64,000 nucleotides of DNA. Origin: Colimorpha sp045597845 (GTDB taxonomy: Bacteria; Bacteroidota; Bacteroidia; Bacteroidales; P3). Positions 18,916 through 27,536 of this stretch are shown here, in pieces. The stretch spans positions 17,125 to 81,124 of the forward strand of contig JAZLKZ010000107.1 in assembly GCA_045597845.1 (NCBI GenBank), written 5' to 3'. Each line of letters starts with the position of its first letter. The stretch's first letter is position 1. The position numbers and the translations under genes are program-made. The notes under the pieces are model-generated. The model was not told the DNA's origin and made no database searches. It worked only from the letters and a program-made list of their open reading frames with translations.

Positions 18916-19989
18916 CTATCTCACTTGCTCTTTCGAAACCCATCCCATCATTCGGAAAAGCATTTTGGGCAAAGGTTTGTATTTATCTCTTTTCGTCATG
19001 TCGATAAACCATCCCAATTTCTTGACAATAGGGATTTTGTGCGTTTCCACAAACTCTATCAACGTACCATCAGGATCTTCGATGTAAGTAAAATGACCCG
19101 AAGCGTCACCCATGTCGAACAACTCGTTTCCCGGACAACTATCCACCGTGAACGGATGGCCCTGTGAGGCGCAGAAGGCGCCCAACTCGCGCATTCCACT
19201 CACGTCGAAACAAATCTGAATGAAACCGGGGTCGCCCCAAAAACGGCCCTCGTAGATTTTACGAGGCACGCGCTCCAATGCCTGGACCAACTCTATGGAA
19301 CTGTCGCCAAACATCTCGGCAAAGGCACCCTTTCGCGGTTGCGAAGTGGTTAGGAGCACCCTACGGCAACGCTGGCCTCCACCCGACAAACCAGCCCAAT
19401 CCCCAAACTGATCGGTTACATCATACACCACTTTGTCGTAGCCAAGCAACTCGCTGTAAAACTTAACGGACGCTTCCATATTGCTGACGCCAACCATAGC
19501 ACCCGCGATTCCGCCCGTGAGACATTTACGTCGGATATAGCTGTGCGGTTGAGATACCATCTGGAAAAGATTCCCGTACAAATCCTTCACATAAAAGGTC
19601 TTTGTTCCATCTGGCATCTGGGCAGGCTTCGTACAGTCTTCCCACTTGGCGGACAACTCTTTATAGAAGGCATCCACGTCGCGACAATTCACCTTGGCGC
19701 AGAAAATACCCAAATCGCCAATCGACAATTCAAAATCAATCGGTTTTGGCTTGCGTTCAGAATACTGCCATATTTCGAAACCGCCACCTCCTTGCAAGTT
19801 TACGGCAATACAAGCATGACGCTTTTGAGGTGCGTTGCCAGTGTATGGCAACATACGTTCAGCAACGGTATCGTCCTCCAAAATCTTTGTATCCACGGAA
19901 AACATTTCAATAAACCAATTCCATGATTTACGGAAATCCTCCGTGCCAACACCCACTTGCTGAATACCTGAGATATTAAAACCAGACAT
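18916..19989 (-). CDS. Two-module VOC superfamily protein (HPPD-like fold), role unknown
   Basis: 357 residues with two vicinal-oxygen-chelate halves, about 8-155 and 160-315. Metal-ligand positions look incomplete. The late glutamates are present (FEIWQY; LIEFVET), but the usual first histidines are replaced (IQQVGVG; AGAMVGV) and the mid-domain histidine site reads FIQICFDV. It therefore may bind a ligand without typical dioxygenase chemistry. A basic, aromatic tail (WFIDMTKRDKYKPLPKMLFRMMGW) suggests membrane contact. It is the first gene of the cluster, 47 bp before the SulA-like gene. Confidence 0.75.
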   Translation of the reverse strand: MSGFNISGIQQVGVGTEDFRKSWNWFIEMFSVDTKILEDDTVAERMLPYTGNAPQKRHACIAVNLQGGGGFEIWQYSERKPKPIDFELSIGDLGIFCAKVNCRDVDAFYKELSAKWEDCTKPAQMPDGTKTFYVKDLYGNLFQMVSQPHSYIRRKCLTGGIAGAMVGVSNMEASVKFYSELLGYDKVVYDVTDQFGDWAGLSGGGQRCRRVLLTTSQPRKGAFAEMFGDSSIELVQALERVPRKIYEGRFWGDPGFIQICFDVSGMRELGAFCASQGHPFTVDSCPGNELFDMGDASGHFTYIEDPDGTLIEFVETHKIPIVKKLGWFIDMTKRDKYKPLPKMLFRMMGWVSKEQVR

Positions 19990-20192
19990 ATTTATTATTT
20001 ATTGTTGATTACCTATTGAAAACCGAGAAACTACAACTTGCAGAACCGGCAATTGTACGGTGCATGATGTATCTCGTTTTTTTTATTTCCCCTTGCCAAC
20101 TCCTCAAAACCCATCCTAAACAATTGTATCAAGTTATATTGTAATTACATATATTGTAAAATGTAATATAGTATAACATTTTACTATCAGTG

Positions 20193-20200
20193 CAAAAATA
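20193..20200 (-). promoter_or_regulatory. Candidate promoter of the sulfur/lipid cluster
   Basis: On the minus strand TATTTTTG fits the TAnnTTTG -7 element. No TTTG box stands at 19-21 bp upstream, so the call is tentative. It would leave a leader of nearly 200 nt before the VOC gene. Confidence 0.4.
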
Positions 20201-20270
20201 AGACTTTTTTTTTATATGAAGGCTTTTATGGGGGAAAAAAATTACACTTCCCAAATTTTCGGCCTTATAT

Positions 20271-20300
20271 AAAAAGAAAAGGCATCCTAATGGATGCCTT
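20271..20300 (-). terminator. Terminator of rpmE2
   Basis: On the minus strand AAGGCATCC pairs with GGATGCCTT around a four-base loop, followed by TTCTTTTT. It lies 43 bp after the rpmE2 stop. Confidence 0.85.
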
Positions 20301-20342
20301 AAATCTAAATCTAAAACAAAATACCGATATGGAATGTATAGA

Positions 20343-20600
20343 TTATTTCTTGGAATATCTCTTGTACTTGTTCATGAACTTATCAACGCGTCCGGCGGTG
20401 TCAACAAGTTTCAACTTACCCGTGAAGAAAGGGTGTGAAGTGTTGGAGATTTCAAGCTTTACAACGGGATACTCATTACCATCGGTATAGGTAACGGTTT
20501 CTTTGGTGTTGGCGCAGCTCTTGGTGAGCACCATGGTGTCGTTAGACATATCCTTGAATACAACCAAGCGGTAATTTTCGGGATGGATTCCTTTTTTCAT
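20343..20600 (-). CDS. rpmE2: 50S ribosomal protein L31 type B
   Basis: 85 residues, starting MKKGIHPENYRLVVFKD, with the type B hallmarks SNTSHPFFTGK and DTAGRVDKFMNKYK. It lacks the zinc-binding cysteine pairs of the other L31 type, so it is the zinc-independent form. It stands as a single-gene unit with its own promoter at 20677 and terminator at 20271. Confidence 0.96.
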   Translation of the reverse strand: MKKGIHPENYRLVVFKDMSNDTMVLTKSCANTKETVTYTDGNEYPVVKLEISNTSHPFFTGKLKLVDTAGRVDKFMNKYKRYSKK

Positions 20601-20676
20601 CGTATTTGCGTTTTGCCGTTTTAAGCAGTGGCTTTTTAAACGATTGGTTAAACAATTATTTTCACTAAAAGATTTG

Positions 20677-20684
20677 CAAAATTA
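20677..20684 (-). promoter_or_regulatory. Promoter -7 box of rpmE2
   Basis: TAATTTTG on the minus strand, followed by CAAATC, 77 bp before the rpmE2 start. It fits the TAnnTTTG consensus; no upstream TTTG box at the standard distance. Confidence 0.5.
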
Positions 20685-20877
20685 CACAATTATTTTGAAT
20701 TGGAGAAATAATTTACATTCCATCTTTACAGAATCACGAAGACACAAAGAAATACAACACATTACAAAAACAAACCAATCAAATACAACAAGGCAATTTT
20801 GAGTTGTGCATATCGATAATCCTTTGTAAAAATTGATTTTTCACTACAAAAAATAAGAATTCATCCAACAGGTTTTA

Positions 20878-20885
20878 TATCTTTG
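20878..20885 (+). promoter_or_regulatory. Promoter -7 box in front of a possible short RNA
   Basis: TATCTTTG then CAACA, a typical Bacteroidetes -7 element. It lies about 105 bp before a second identical box, so it may start a separate short transcript. Confidence 0.5.
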
Positions 20886-20892
20886 CAACATA

Positions 20893-20980
20893 AATATTAG
20901 GTACGAAGCGGCCAAAGCAGGCTCTCAGTCGAACACCCATAAGCAAAAAGTTGAATTTTTAGAGCCTGTATCATTTTTTT
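20893..20980 (+). ncRNA. Possible small RNA between two promoters
   Basis: The stretch follows the TATCTTTG box at 20878. It contains CAGGCTCT (20918-20925) and its exact complement AGAGCCTG (20961-20968), then TATCATTTTTTTT, which could act as a terminator. The 35-nt loop is long for a terminator, so this may instead be an ordinary leader. Confidence 0.25.
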
Positions 20981-20982
20981 TA

Positions 20983-20990
20983 TATCTTTG
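20983..20990 (+). promoter_or_regulatory. Promoter -7 box of the OmpA-domain gene
   Basis: TATCTTTG followed by CACCA, 91 bp before the start codon at 21082, on the same strand. Confidence 0.6.
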
Positions 20991-21081
20991 CACCATCAAA
21001 AGGTAGTAATAACACCTGATTCCCGTTGTGAGTTCGGAATGAGGAAGTTAATAATTATAACTCACATATATACAATATAAT

Positions 21082-22395
21082 ATGAAAAAATTATCATTCA
21101 GACTTATGGTGTGCGCCTTGCTAATAGCCACCCCCGCCCACTCCCAAAATTTTATTAAACAACTGGGCAACGCTGCCAAAAACGCTGCCAAAAACGCAGT
21201 AGAGCGTAACGTTACAAATAAAGTGGAGGAAGGCGTAGATAAAGCCTTTGACGCCAATTTACACAAAAACAACAACGAAAACCAGACATCCGATAACAAT
21301 GAAGAACAGGCAGCTAACGGCTGGCAATGCCCGCAATGCGGTACAAAAGGCAATACAGGCAAGTTCTGCAACGAATGCGGAGCCAAACGCCCTGACGGAA
21401 GTTCTGCTACAGCAACAGTCACTGAGAAAAAAACAACCACAACCGAATATGCAAAATGTGATTTCGTCCCAGGTGACGAGGTCTTCTTTGACGATCCTGT
21501 TGAGGGTGAACAAGTTGGTGAGTTCCCTAGCAAATGGGATATGATCAGTGGCTCTTCCGAAATAGCCGTCTTGAATGGAGAGCAAGTCATCACAATTGTT
21601 GAGCCTACTAGAATCTTGCCGCTTATGAAAGATGCCCGCAATTTCTTGGGTGATGCTTTCACTCTCGAACTCGATTTCTGGGGCACCGAACTCCAAGGCA
21701 GCGACTATGCCGAATATCTTCTTAATTTTGAAAGTGGCGATTATGGCATTAAGATGTTTGTTTACAGCTCGAGCACCTCGTATGAAGTGTGGTGGCACAA
21801 CAACTCAACAGGCAACTGGGCAAATGCTAGTGGCGAAATACCAAATATCAATATCAACGGATGGAACCACCTTGCTGTCTCTTTCAACAAACGCGCTCTC
21901 AAAGTCTATATCAATGGCACACGCGTTGCTTCTGCTCCTAATGTCAAGCCTTCCACATGGTTCAATATCGGAAATGAGCTCTGGAAATCTCATGGTTACA
22001 TCAAAAACATCCGTTTGGCAAAGGGCGCAGTACCTCTCTACGACCGACTTGCTTCAGAAGGCAAAATCATCACCTACGCTATCACTTTTGAGACAGGAAA
22101 GGCTGACCTCAAACCTGAGTCTATGGTCGAAATTAACCGTATTGCCAAGCTGATGAACAACGACGCTTCGCTCAACTTTGAGGTTCAAGGCCACTGCGAC
22201 AATACCGGCTCCGACAAAGTCAACGACCCGCTCAGCCAGAAGCGTGCAGAAGCAATCGTTGCCGCTTTGGTAGAACAGGGCATTAATGCTTCCCGCCTCA
22301 CCGCTGTAGGCAAAGGTAGCCATAACCCTATTGCAGACAACTCGACAGATGAGGGCCGCGCTAAAAACAGAAGAGTGGAATTCATAAAAAAATAA
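21082..22395 (+). CDS. Exported OmpA-family protein with zinc ribbon and concanavalin-like domain
   Basis: 437 residues. A signal peptide spans about 1-22 (LLIATPAHSQ). An Ala/Asn/Lys-rich helix follows, then a zinc-ribbon with C83, C86, C96 and C99 (CPQCG...CNECG). A LamG/concanavalin-type lectin fold occupies about 140-320 (GWNHLAVSFNKRALKVYINGTRVAS). The C-terminal OmpA peptidoglycan-binding domain runs from about 328 (FETGKADLKPES, GHCDNTGS, LSQKRAEAIVAAL, GRAKNRRVEF). It is likely anchored at the cell wall in the periplasm. A zinc ribbon in an exported protein is odd, as this fold is usually cytosolic. Stand-alone gene. Confidence 0.85.
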   Translation: MKKLSFRLMVCALLIATPAHSQNFIKQLGNAAKNAAKNAVERNVTNKVEEGVDKAFDANLHKNNNENQTSDNNEEQAANGWQCPQCGTKGNTGKFCNECGAKRPDGSSATATVTEKKTTTTEYAKCDFVPGDEVFFDDPVEGEQVGEFPSKWDMISGSSEIAVLNGEQVITIVEPTRILPLMKDARNFLGDAFTLELDFWGTELQGSDYAEYLLNFESGDYGIKMFVYSSSTSYEVWWHNNSTGNWANASGEIPNININGWNHLAVSFNKRALKVYINGTRVASAPNVKPSTWFNIGNELWKSHGYIKNIRLAKGAVPLYDRLASEGKIITYAITFETGKADLKPESMVEINRIAKLMNNDASLNFEVQGHCDNTGSDKVNDPLSQKRAEAIVAALVEQGINASRLTAVGKGSHNPIADNSTDEGRAKNRRVEFIKK

Positions 22396-22656
22396 TACAA
22401 AACAAACAACTTAACGCATTCAACCATATTGGCTTTGGTATTAGCCGTTCAAACATTGGCCAGTGTCAACATCGATATACACCCCTTAACTCGGCCGCTT
22501 CTATCATAGCATCCGAACGACTCAAACCAAAATATCGAGTGGCAACTATTATAAAGGAGATACTTGCAAATGCACCAAGAATACGCAACCTTCACCCGCC
22601 ACCAATATAACAATTATGATAATATATACTTTATCCTAAATAAAAAATTATTCATC

Positions 22657-23226
22657 ATGAAAAAATTAGCATTATCTATCCTATGTACCGCCTGTATTAT
22701 AGGATTCACCGCCTGCGGACACTCAGGTGAAACATCTTCAGCAGAAAAAATAGCAGAATCCATGGACCTTCCGGAAGAAGGTATGCACGGCTATTCCGGC
22801 AGTGCAGGCGAAGCACTTCAGAATGTTACCGATAATAATTACATAGACATAGCCCAAGGTATATTCGGCATAGATGTAGCTCTGCAAGACGGGTGGACCC
22901 TTAAAAGTGCCACAAGTCCTAACAAAGTGAACAACCTGAAGATTGTATAAGAAATAGCCGACGCCGATGCCGATATAAATGCCATAACCAAATCCTATTA
23001 TGACCAATGCCTGGCTATAGCTACCGATGGCGTATATGCCGTAAAAATGGATTATAATACCGGAGCCGTAAATAGAGGAGAAAAATATGCCGACTATGAA
23101 TCATACAAAGCACAAAGCGGTGGAATGGATATGTGGTCATATGACTACAATGGTCAAACCATACAATTCACATTCTCCTCATGGAAAAAACAAGTGGAAA
23201 TTACATTTGTTCTTACCACCAAATAA
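22657..23226 (+). pseudogene. Lipoprotein gene interrupted by an in-frame TAA
   Basis: From ATG 22657 the product starts with a lipoprotein signal (MKKLALSIL...GFTAC, lipobox cysteine about residue 20). At codon 98 a TAA (22948-22950) ends it after NNLKIV. The same frame then stays open for 91 more codons, with sensible sequence (EIADADADINAITKS, GVYAVKMDYNTG, FTFSSWKKQVEITFVLTTK), to a natural TAA at 23224 just before a strong terminator. The intact protein would be about 189 residues. I do not recognise the family. It uses many ATA codons, like the next gene, with which it probably shares an origin. A sequencing error at one base would also explain it. Confidence 0.75.
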
Positions 23227-23261
23227 GCATTGGCTTAGCTATATTTTGACAAATAGTGTCG

Positions 23262-23300
23262 AAAAATCACTTTTGTCTAAAGGGCAAAAGTGATTTTTTT
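23262..23300 (+). terminator. Terminator after the interrupted lipoprotein gene
   Basis: AAAAATCACTTTTG pairs with CAAAAGTGATTTTT around a 9-nt loop and runs into a T tract. It separates the lipoprotein gene from the 1081-residue gene that starts 20 bp later. Confidence 0.88.
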
Positions 23301-23319
23301 AATATAAACCCCAAACAAT

Positions 23320-26300
23320 ATGAATATGAAAAACAAAATTTTTATTCTATTTGCAGTTCTCATTATAGGAAGCGGCTATGCCCAAAACCATTACGTATCA
23401 CAGCCCATAGCTAACGCTATGAAAACCGGTAAATTCTACATGAAAATGGCCGGCACACAAGGCTATACCGAAAACGATAATGCCGTAAGCATGCAAATGC
23501 AAATAGAAACCGCCCTACACAATGGAGTAAACATGTCCAAAACAAAATTTCAGGGCTCCAATACGGTAAGTCTTACCACCTCCTCCGGATGCTATATACT
23601 GAACGAAGCTGCCAAAACATGGCAATTCCAACCTAATGCCGGAGCGTATCCCGCTTTTACCAATTTGAAGTTCAAACGACAAGGCACCTGCAAGGTAAAT
23701 GGAGAAGAGGGCTGGTTCTTTGATGAATACTATGCAGGCAACAATATATTCTCCTTCTACTACCAATCCGATAAAGTAGCTATTATTGACCTGGGCGGAC
23801 AAGACGAAGACGCCATGGGTCCTATGCATCTGCACTCCTTTAATGCTACCATTCCCTTTTCCATGTACTTCTGCGTAGGCAACGATTGGAAGCCTGCCGG
23901 CAGCAACTCCGTAACCGCCACTGCCGGCATAGACAGAGCCGCCATAGAAAAACAAATACGTGATGCCCTTAAAGGACAACAACTGCCGCCGGGCATGACC
24001 ATTGACGACCTAGTGAATAAAGCCATGAAAAATATGGGTGGTGCCAAAACCGCCCCTTCGACCGCGCCAAAACCGCCCACCTGCTCCACCCCATGGAAAG
24101 ACAGCACCTCTGGTACGGAACTGGCCTGCGGCAACGGATATAATAAAATAATTATAACCGACAAACGCACACTTACCACACCTGTATATGCCGAAAATTT
24201 GGCTCCTGCCGCATCCACTGCACCCGCTCGAACCGACCTTAACGTAACCGAAAACGGCATAAAACAAGCCCTAAAAAAGCTGCAAAGCCAAATAGCCGAT
24301 ATGAACGACAATGAAATATCGGACTACATAATGAAATATAACAATGACATAATGTGCGCCTTTCGCGCCAATGCCATTACCGGCAACCTCATAGAAGAAG
24401 CCATAGCTCATGCTATAGCATATCCTAACGCTCTTACACTTAATAACATAGGTATTATTTACCTGTATAAAGATGAAGCCATAAACGCTTTGCCCTATTT
24501 TGAATCAGCCCTTAAATACGACAACAATAACCCTACAGTGCTGGCCAACCTAGCCGAATCCTACTTTGAACAAAATAAACTGGATGAAGCCGAAAAATAT
24601 GCCAAACAATGCCTAGCCATAGCCCCACAATTCGGCTCAGCACTGCAAGTAATGACATCCATATACTTTAGCCGCGGCAAACATATTGAAGGTATGACAT
24701 GGCTACTCAAAACCGCTCCCCATTATTTTACCGACATTACCGCATCACAATTTAACAGTCTGTGGATGGCCATAGAAGAACTGAAAACGCTGGGTGGCCA
24801 AGGATATGATGTAAAACCCTATTTTGATAAAATATACACACCCGAAAACCTCGCTCTGCTGGAAGAAGCTACCAAAGCAGGCTTTGAACACCATTATTTG
24901 GAAACTGCCATGGGCAACCGCCAATGGAATTGGCCGGTAAAAACCACCGTGGAATTTTCTTGGAAATACTACCAAAAATGCGCCCAACAAATGGCAGAAA
25001 AAGAGAATGAAATGCAGTTGTACGCCAAAGAATGCGCCAATAGAAAAGGCAGCCTGCTCAACTTATACTCCATTATGGGAGCCGGCTCCGTTATAGGCAA
25101 CATGTCACGCATAGAACACAATATGCAACAGGTAATAAATGCCAAAGGCGGCAATAGGGCAGCTAATATTACCGGCCAACAACCTAACACCGATATTACC
25201 AACCTGCTGCCTGACCAAGAAAAAATAAATCAGGCATATCTGCTGGAAAGCAAACTGCAGTCCGGAGACAACGACGGTCAAATACTCTATGACGCACGTC
25301 AATACTGGTGTCTGAAACTATGGCAACAACTATTTCAAATGAAAATGAAATACGAACAGGGCCAAATGTGCACCACCGATAAAAACGGGAACCTCATAGG
25401 ATATTTCCCGTCATACTACGCCGATTATCTCACCCATGAAAAAAACCTAAACAAAGAACTGGCCTTCGCTGATGAAAAACGCGACCGACGCATAGAACCC
25501 GAAAACAACAAGAGGATAGAAGAGTTGAAAGCATTGGAGAAAAAAAGCAGCAATATGAGCGCCGCCCAATACGATGCCGCAAAAAAAGCAATAGATATAG
25601 CTTACTACTCCCGCCTTGAAGAAATAATGCAAGCCTGGTACGGTGAAAAAAAACAAATAGAACTGGAACGATTGGGCGATTTCCACCGCTACTATACACA
25701 ACATTACCAACCTGTAATGGAATCCTACTGGAAAAAAATGAACCAAATGTGCGTGTGGTGTAACAGCAAGGACGTAATAGATTACTACCTGTACATGGCG
25801 GAAGCCGAAAACATCCGCCCAGTAACTCAAGCATTTGAACATGGCAGCGACATCGGCGGCAGCATATACTCCTACTATCAGCAATGGCGAGCCATACGAG
25901 AAGCCATTGACGAACACGTAGAAGATCTAAAAGAAGAAGTTGCCGAACTGGATATGCAAATAGCACAAGAAGGCACCCATCCCAATGGCTGCAGTAAATA
26001 CCCCTGCGACATTACTGCAGGTGTAGACCTGGTAGCCCGAGAGTTTTCTGTCACACTGAATAAAGACGGCAAATTCCTGATAGATATTAAAAACAAAGAA
26101 ACCGGCAGCACCATCACACATAACCTTACCGACCATACCTGCACCAGCAAGGAATTATATGTGGTTACACCTCAGGAAAAAGCCGACGCCCTGGCTAACG
26201 CACAAAAAGTACGCCAAAACCTGTATACCGCCATAGGCAATGAGGCCTTGGGTCTGGCAATAGGGAAAATACCTGGCGCCATGAGTAAAATCATGGAACA

Positions 26301-26565
26301 ATCCGTGAATGTTGGCACAGCCGCCGAAAGATTCCACACCGTGGACAACACCCGCCAACGCTACATTACTCAGGATGGCGCCGGCAATATACTCGGTGCC
26401 CGCAAAACATTAGAGACCTCCACTACCCATACCTACTCCTATGGAAACGTGAGCATATCACACACTACATCCCAATCAGACCTACTTACTGGCGGAGCCA
26501 AAAACAAACAATACCACGTTAGAGCCGCCTACAAAATCGGCTTTATACAAATATCATCACATTAA
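23320..26565 (+). CDS. Large exported TPR and coiled-coil protein, function unknown
   Basis: 1081 residues with a signal peptide (about 1-21, ending SGYAQ). Residues about 25-215 form a beta-rich domain (GCYILNEAAKTWQF, DEYYAGNNIFSFYYQ). A Pro/Ala linker follows, then TPR-like repeats at about 365-470 (LNNIGIIYLYKDEAINALPYFESALKYD, LANLAESYFEQNKLDEAEKYAKQCLAIAP). A long helical, charged part follows (about 550-900), then a poorly structured end. No T9SS sorting domain is visible, so it is probably periplasmic. Isoleucine is often coded by ATA, unlike flanking housekeeping genes, which points to a foreign origin. No function can be named. Confidence 0.75.
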   Translation: MNMKNKIFILFAVLIIGSGYAQNHYVSQPIANAMKTGKFYMKMAGTQGYTENDNAVSMQMQIETALHNGVNMSKTKFQGSNTVSLTTSSGCYILNEAAKTWQFQPNAGAYPAFTNLKFKRQGTCKVNGEEGWFFDEYYAGNNIFSFYYQSDKVAIIDLGGQDEDAMGPMHLHSFNATIPFSMYFCVGNDWKPAGSNSVTATAGIDRAAIEKQIRDALKGQQLPPGMTIDDLVNKAMKNMGGAKTAPSTAPKPPTCSTPWKDSTSGTELACGNGYNKIIITDKRTLTTPVYAENLAPAASTAPARTDLNVTENGIKQALKKLQSQIADMNDNEISDYIMKYNNDIMCAFRANAITGNLIEEAIAHAIAYPNALTLNNIGIIYLYKDEAINALPYFESALKYDNNNPTVLANLAESYFEQNKLDEAEKYAKQCLAIAPQFGSALQVMTSIYFSRGKHIEGMTWLLKTAPHYFTDITASQFNSLWMAIEELKTLGGQGYDVKPYFDKIYTPENLALLEEATKAGFEHHYLETAMGNRQWNWPVKTTVEFSWKYYQKCAQQMAEKENEMQLYAKECANRKGSLLNLYSIMGAGSVIGNMSRIEHNMQQVINAKGGNRAANITGQQPNTDITNLLPDQEKINQAYLLESKLQSGDNDGQILYDARQYWCLKLWQQLFQMKMKYEQGQMCTTDKNGNLIGYFPSYYADYLTHEKNLNKELAFADEKRDRRIEPENNKRIEELKALEKKSSNMSAAQYDAAKKAIDIAYYSRLEEIMQAWYGEKKQIELERLGDFHRYYTQHYQPVMESYWKKMNQMCVWCNSKDVIDYYLYMAEAENIRPVTQAFEHGSDIGGSIYSYYQQWRAIREAIDEHVEDLKEEVAELDMQIAQEGTHPNGCSKYPCDITAGVDLVAREFSVTLNKDGKFLIDIKNKETGSTITHNLTDHTCTSKELYVVTPQEKADALANAQKVRQNLYTAIGNEALGLAIGKIPGAMSKIMEQSVNVGTAAERFHTVDNTRQRYITQDGAGNILGARKTLETSTTHTYSYGNVSISHTTSQSDLLTGGAKNKQYHVRAAYKIGFIQISSH

Positions 26566-26750
26566 TTAATACCCTCTCATATCACATTATATAAAACGCC
26601 ACAAAATCATAATAACAGAAAATGTCACATTGCAATCTATACAAAATCAAACAATTGACAATTATGCAATTATACTGATTATTTTTGTTGTTTATTTAAA
26701 CTTATTCACGAATATTGAGGTTACTATATAAACCCACCAAGAGATATTCT
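26566..26750. other. Intergenic, nothing recognised
   Basis: AT-rich stretch after the 1081-residue gene, with no ORF, hairpin or promoter box that stands out. Confidence 0.4.
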
Positions 26751-26796
26751 CGGCAGACAAGCTCTGCCAAATCTCAAATCTTAAAACTTAAACATT
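26751..26796 (+). promoter_or_regulatory. Shared 5' leader with hairpin (copy A)
   Basis: GGCAGA (26752-26757) and TCTGCC (26763-26768) form a hairpin with a 5-nt loop, followed by AAATCTCAAATCTTAAAAC and AAACATT before the ATG. The same arrangement, in nearly the same sequence, precedes the lipoprotein gene on the minus strand at 63914. Conservation of a leader 37 kb apart suggests a common regulatory or mobile module. Confidence 0.6.
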
Positions 26797-27508
26797 ATGA
26801 AAAAAAACAAGATATATCATAGTCCTCGGAGCGGCCATGTTTGCAGTTGGTGCAATGCTTTTTGTGGCTTGTGAAAAAGAGAACGAAAAGAGCACAATAG
26901 GAGACAATTCCAAAGAACAACTTGGTAACGACTTTTCTTTATTGATAAACACAAACAATGGAGAGGTTGAAAACTTTTACGAAATAATCGATGTCAAACA
27001 AGGATTGGTTAACTGGAGAAGGTTCAAAAACGGCAAATTCGCTTTTAGTCAAGACATCAATGTCATACCCGACACGATGATAAATGTAAAAGTTATTGAT
27101 AAGTCAACATTACATGTGGATTATTCCGATGGTCAAACATTGGATTTGATGAACATAAAATCATCCGAAGGGAAGGTTACATTCAACATTTTGTCCGACG
27201 AAGACACACCAATCTCTATTGCAATGGAATTCCCTTCAGATGTAGATATTATTCATCTATTTTCCAATGAAATAAATGATGCAAAAATTGCGCCCCCTCT
27301 AATCTATGGCGGTGTGCTTTTAGGAATTGCAATATTCGAGGGCATTCAATACATTGTATGTGAGAACGAAAAAGCCGATCATGCCAAAGAGTGCGAAGAC
27401 AGACACTGCAAAGCCGAGCTACAAGGCAGCGGCGTTGATTGCCAACCAAAACCAAATACAGACTACAATGGTATCAATTGCAACGACTATGATTTTTGGT
27501 GCAATTGA
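26797..27508 (+). CDS. Lipoprotein with frameshift in a start-proximal A8 tract
   Basis: A lipoprotein signal is visible only if one base of the A8 run at 26800-26807 is skipped. The product then begins MKKTRYIIVLGAAMFAVGAM and continues LFVACEKENEK, with the lipobox cysteine before EKE. Read literally, ATG 26797 runs into another frame and only an internal ATG at 26837 opens the 223-codon body. The paralogue at 63914 has an intact start with the same signal, supporting the one-base excess. The mature part has a long acidic/beta region and a Cys-rich tail (CENEKADHAKECEDRHCK). Function unknown. A CPBP protease gene follows 115 bp later. Confidence 0.7.
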
Positions 27509-27536
27509 TTGCCGATACGCAATGATTCAATAACAT

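Larger units (their letters stand above)
19990..20342. other. Intergenic leader of the sulfur/lipid cluster
   Basis: About 350 bp without a gene between rpmE2 and the VOC gene, both on the minus strand. It holds the rpmE2 terminator at its right end and a candidate promoter at 20193-20200. The part at 20140-20190 is very AT-rich, with TATTGTAA/TTACATA-like repeats. No ORF or clear RNA structure was seen. Confidence 0.5.
20601..21081. other. Intergenic region with three promoter boxes
   Basis: 480 bp between divergent rpmE2 and the OmpA-domain gene. It holds the rpmE2 promoter box (20677-20684, minus) and two plus-strand TATCTTTG boxes (20878 and 20983). Between the latter two lies a possible short RNA with an 8-bp inverted repeat. 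The rest is AT-rich with no ORF. Confidence 0.5.
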
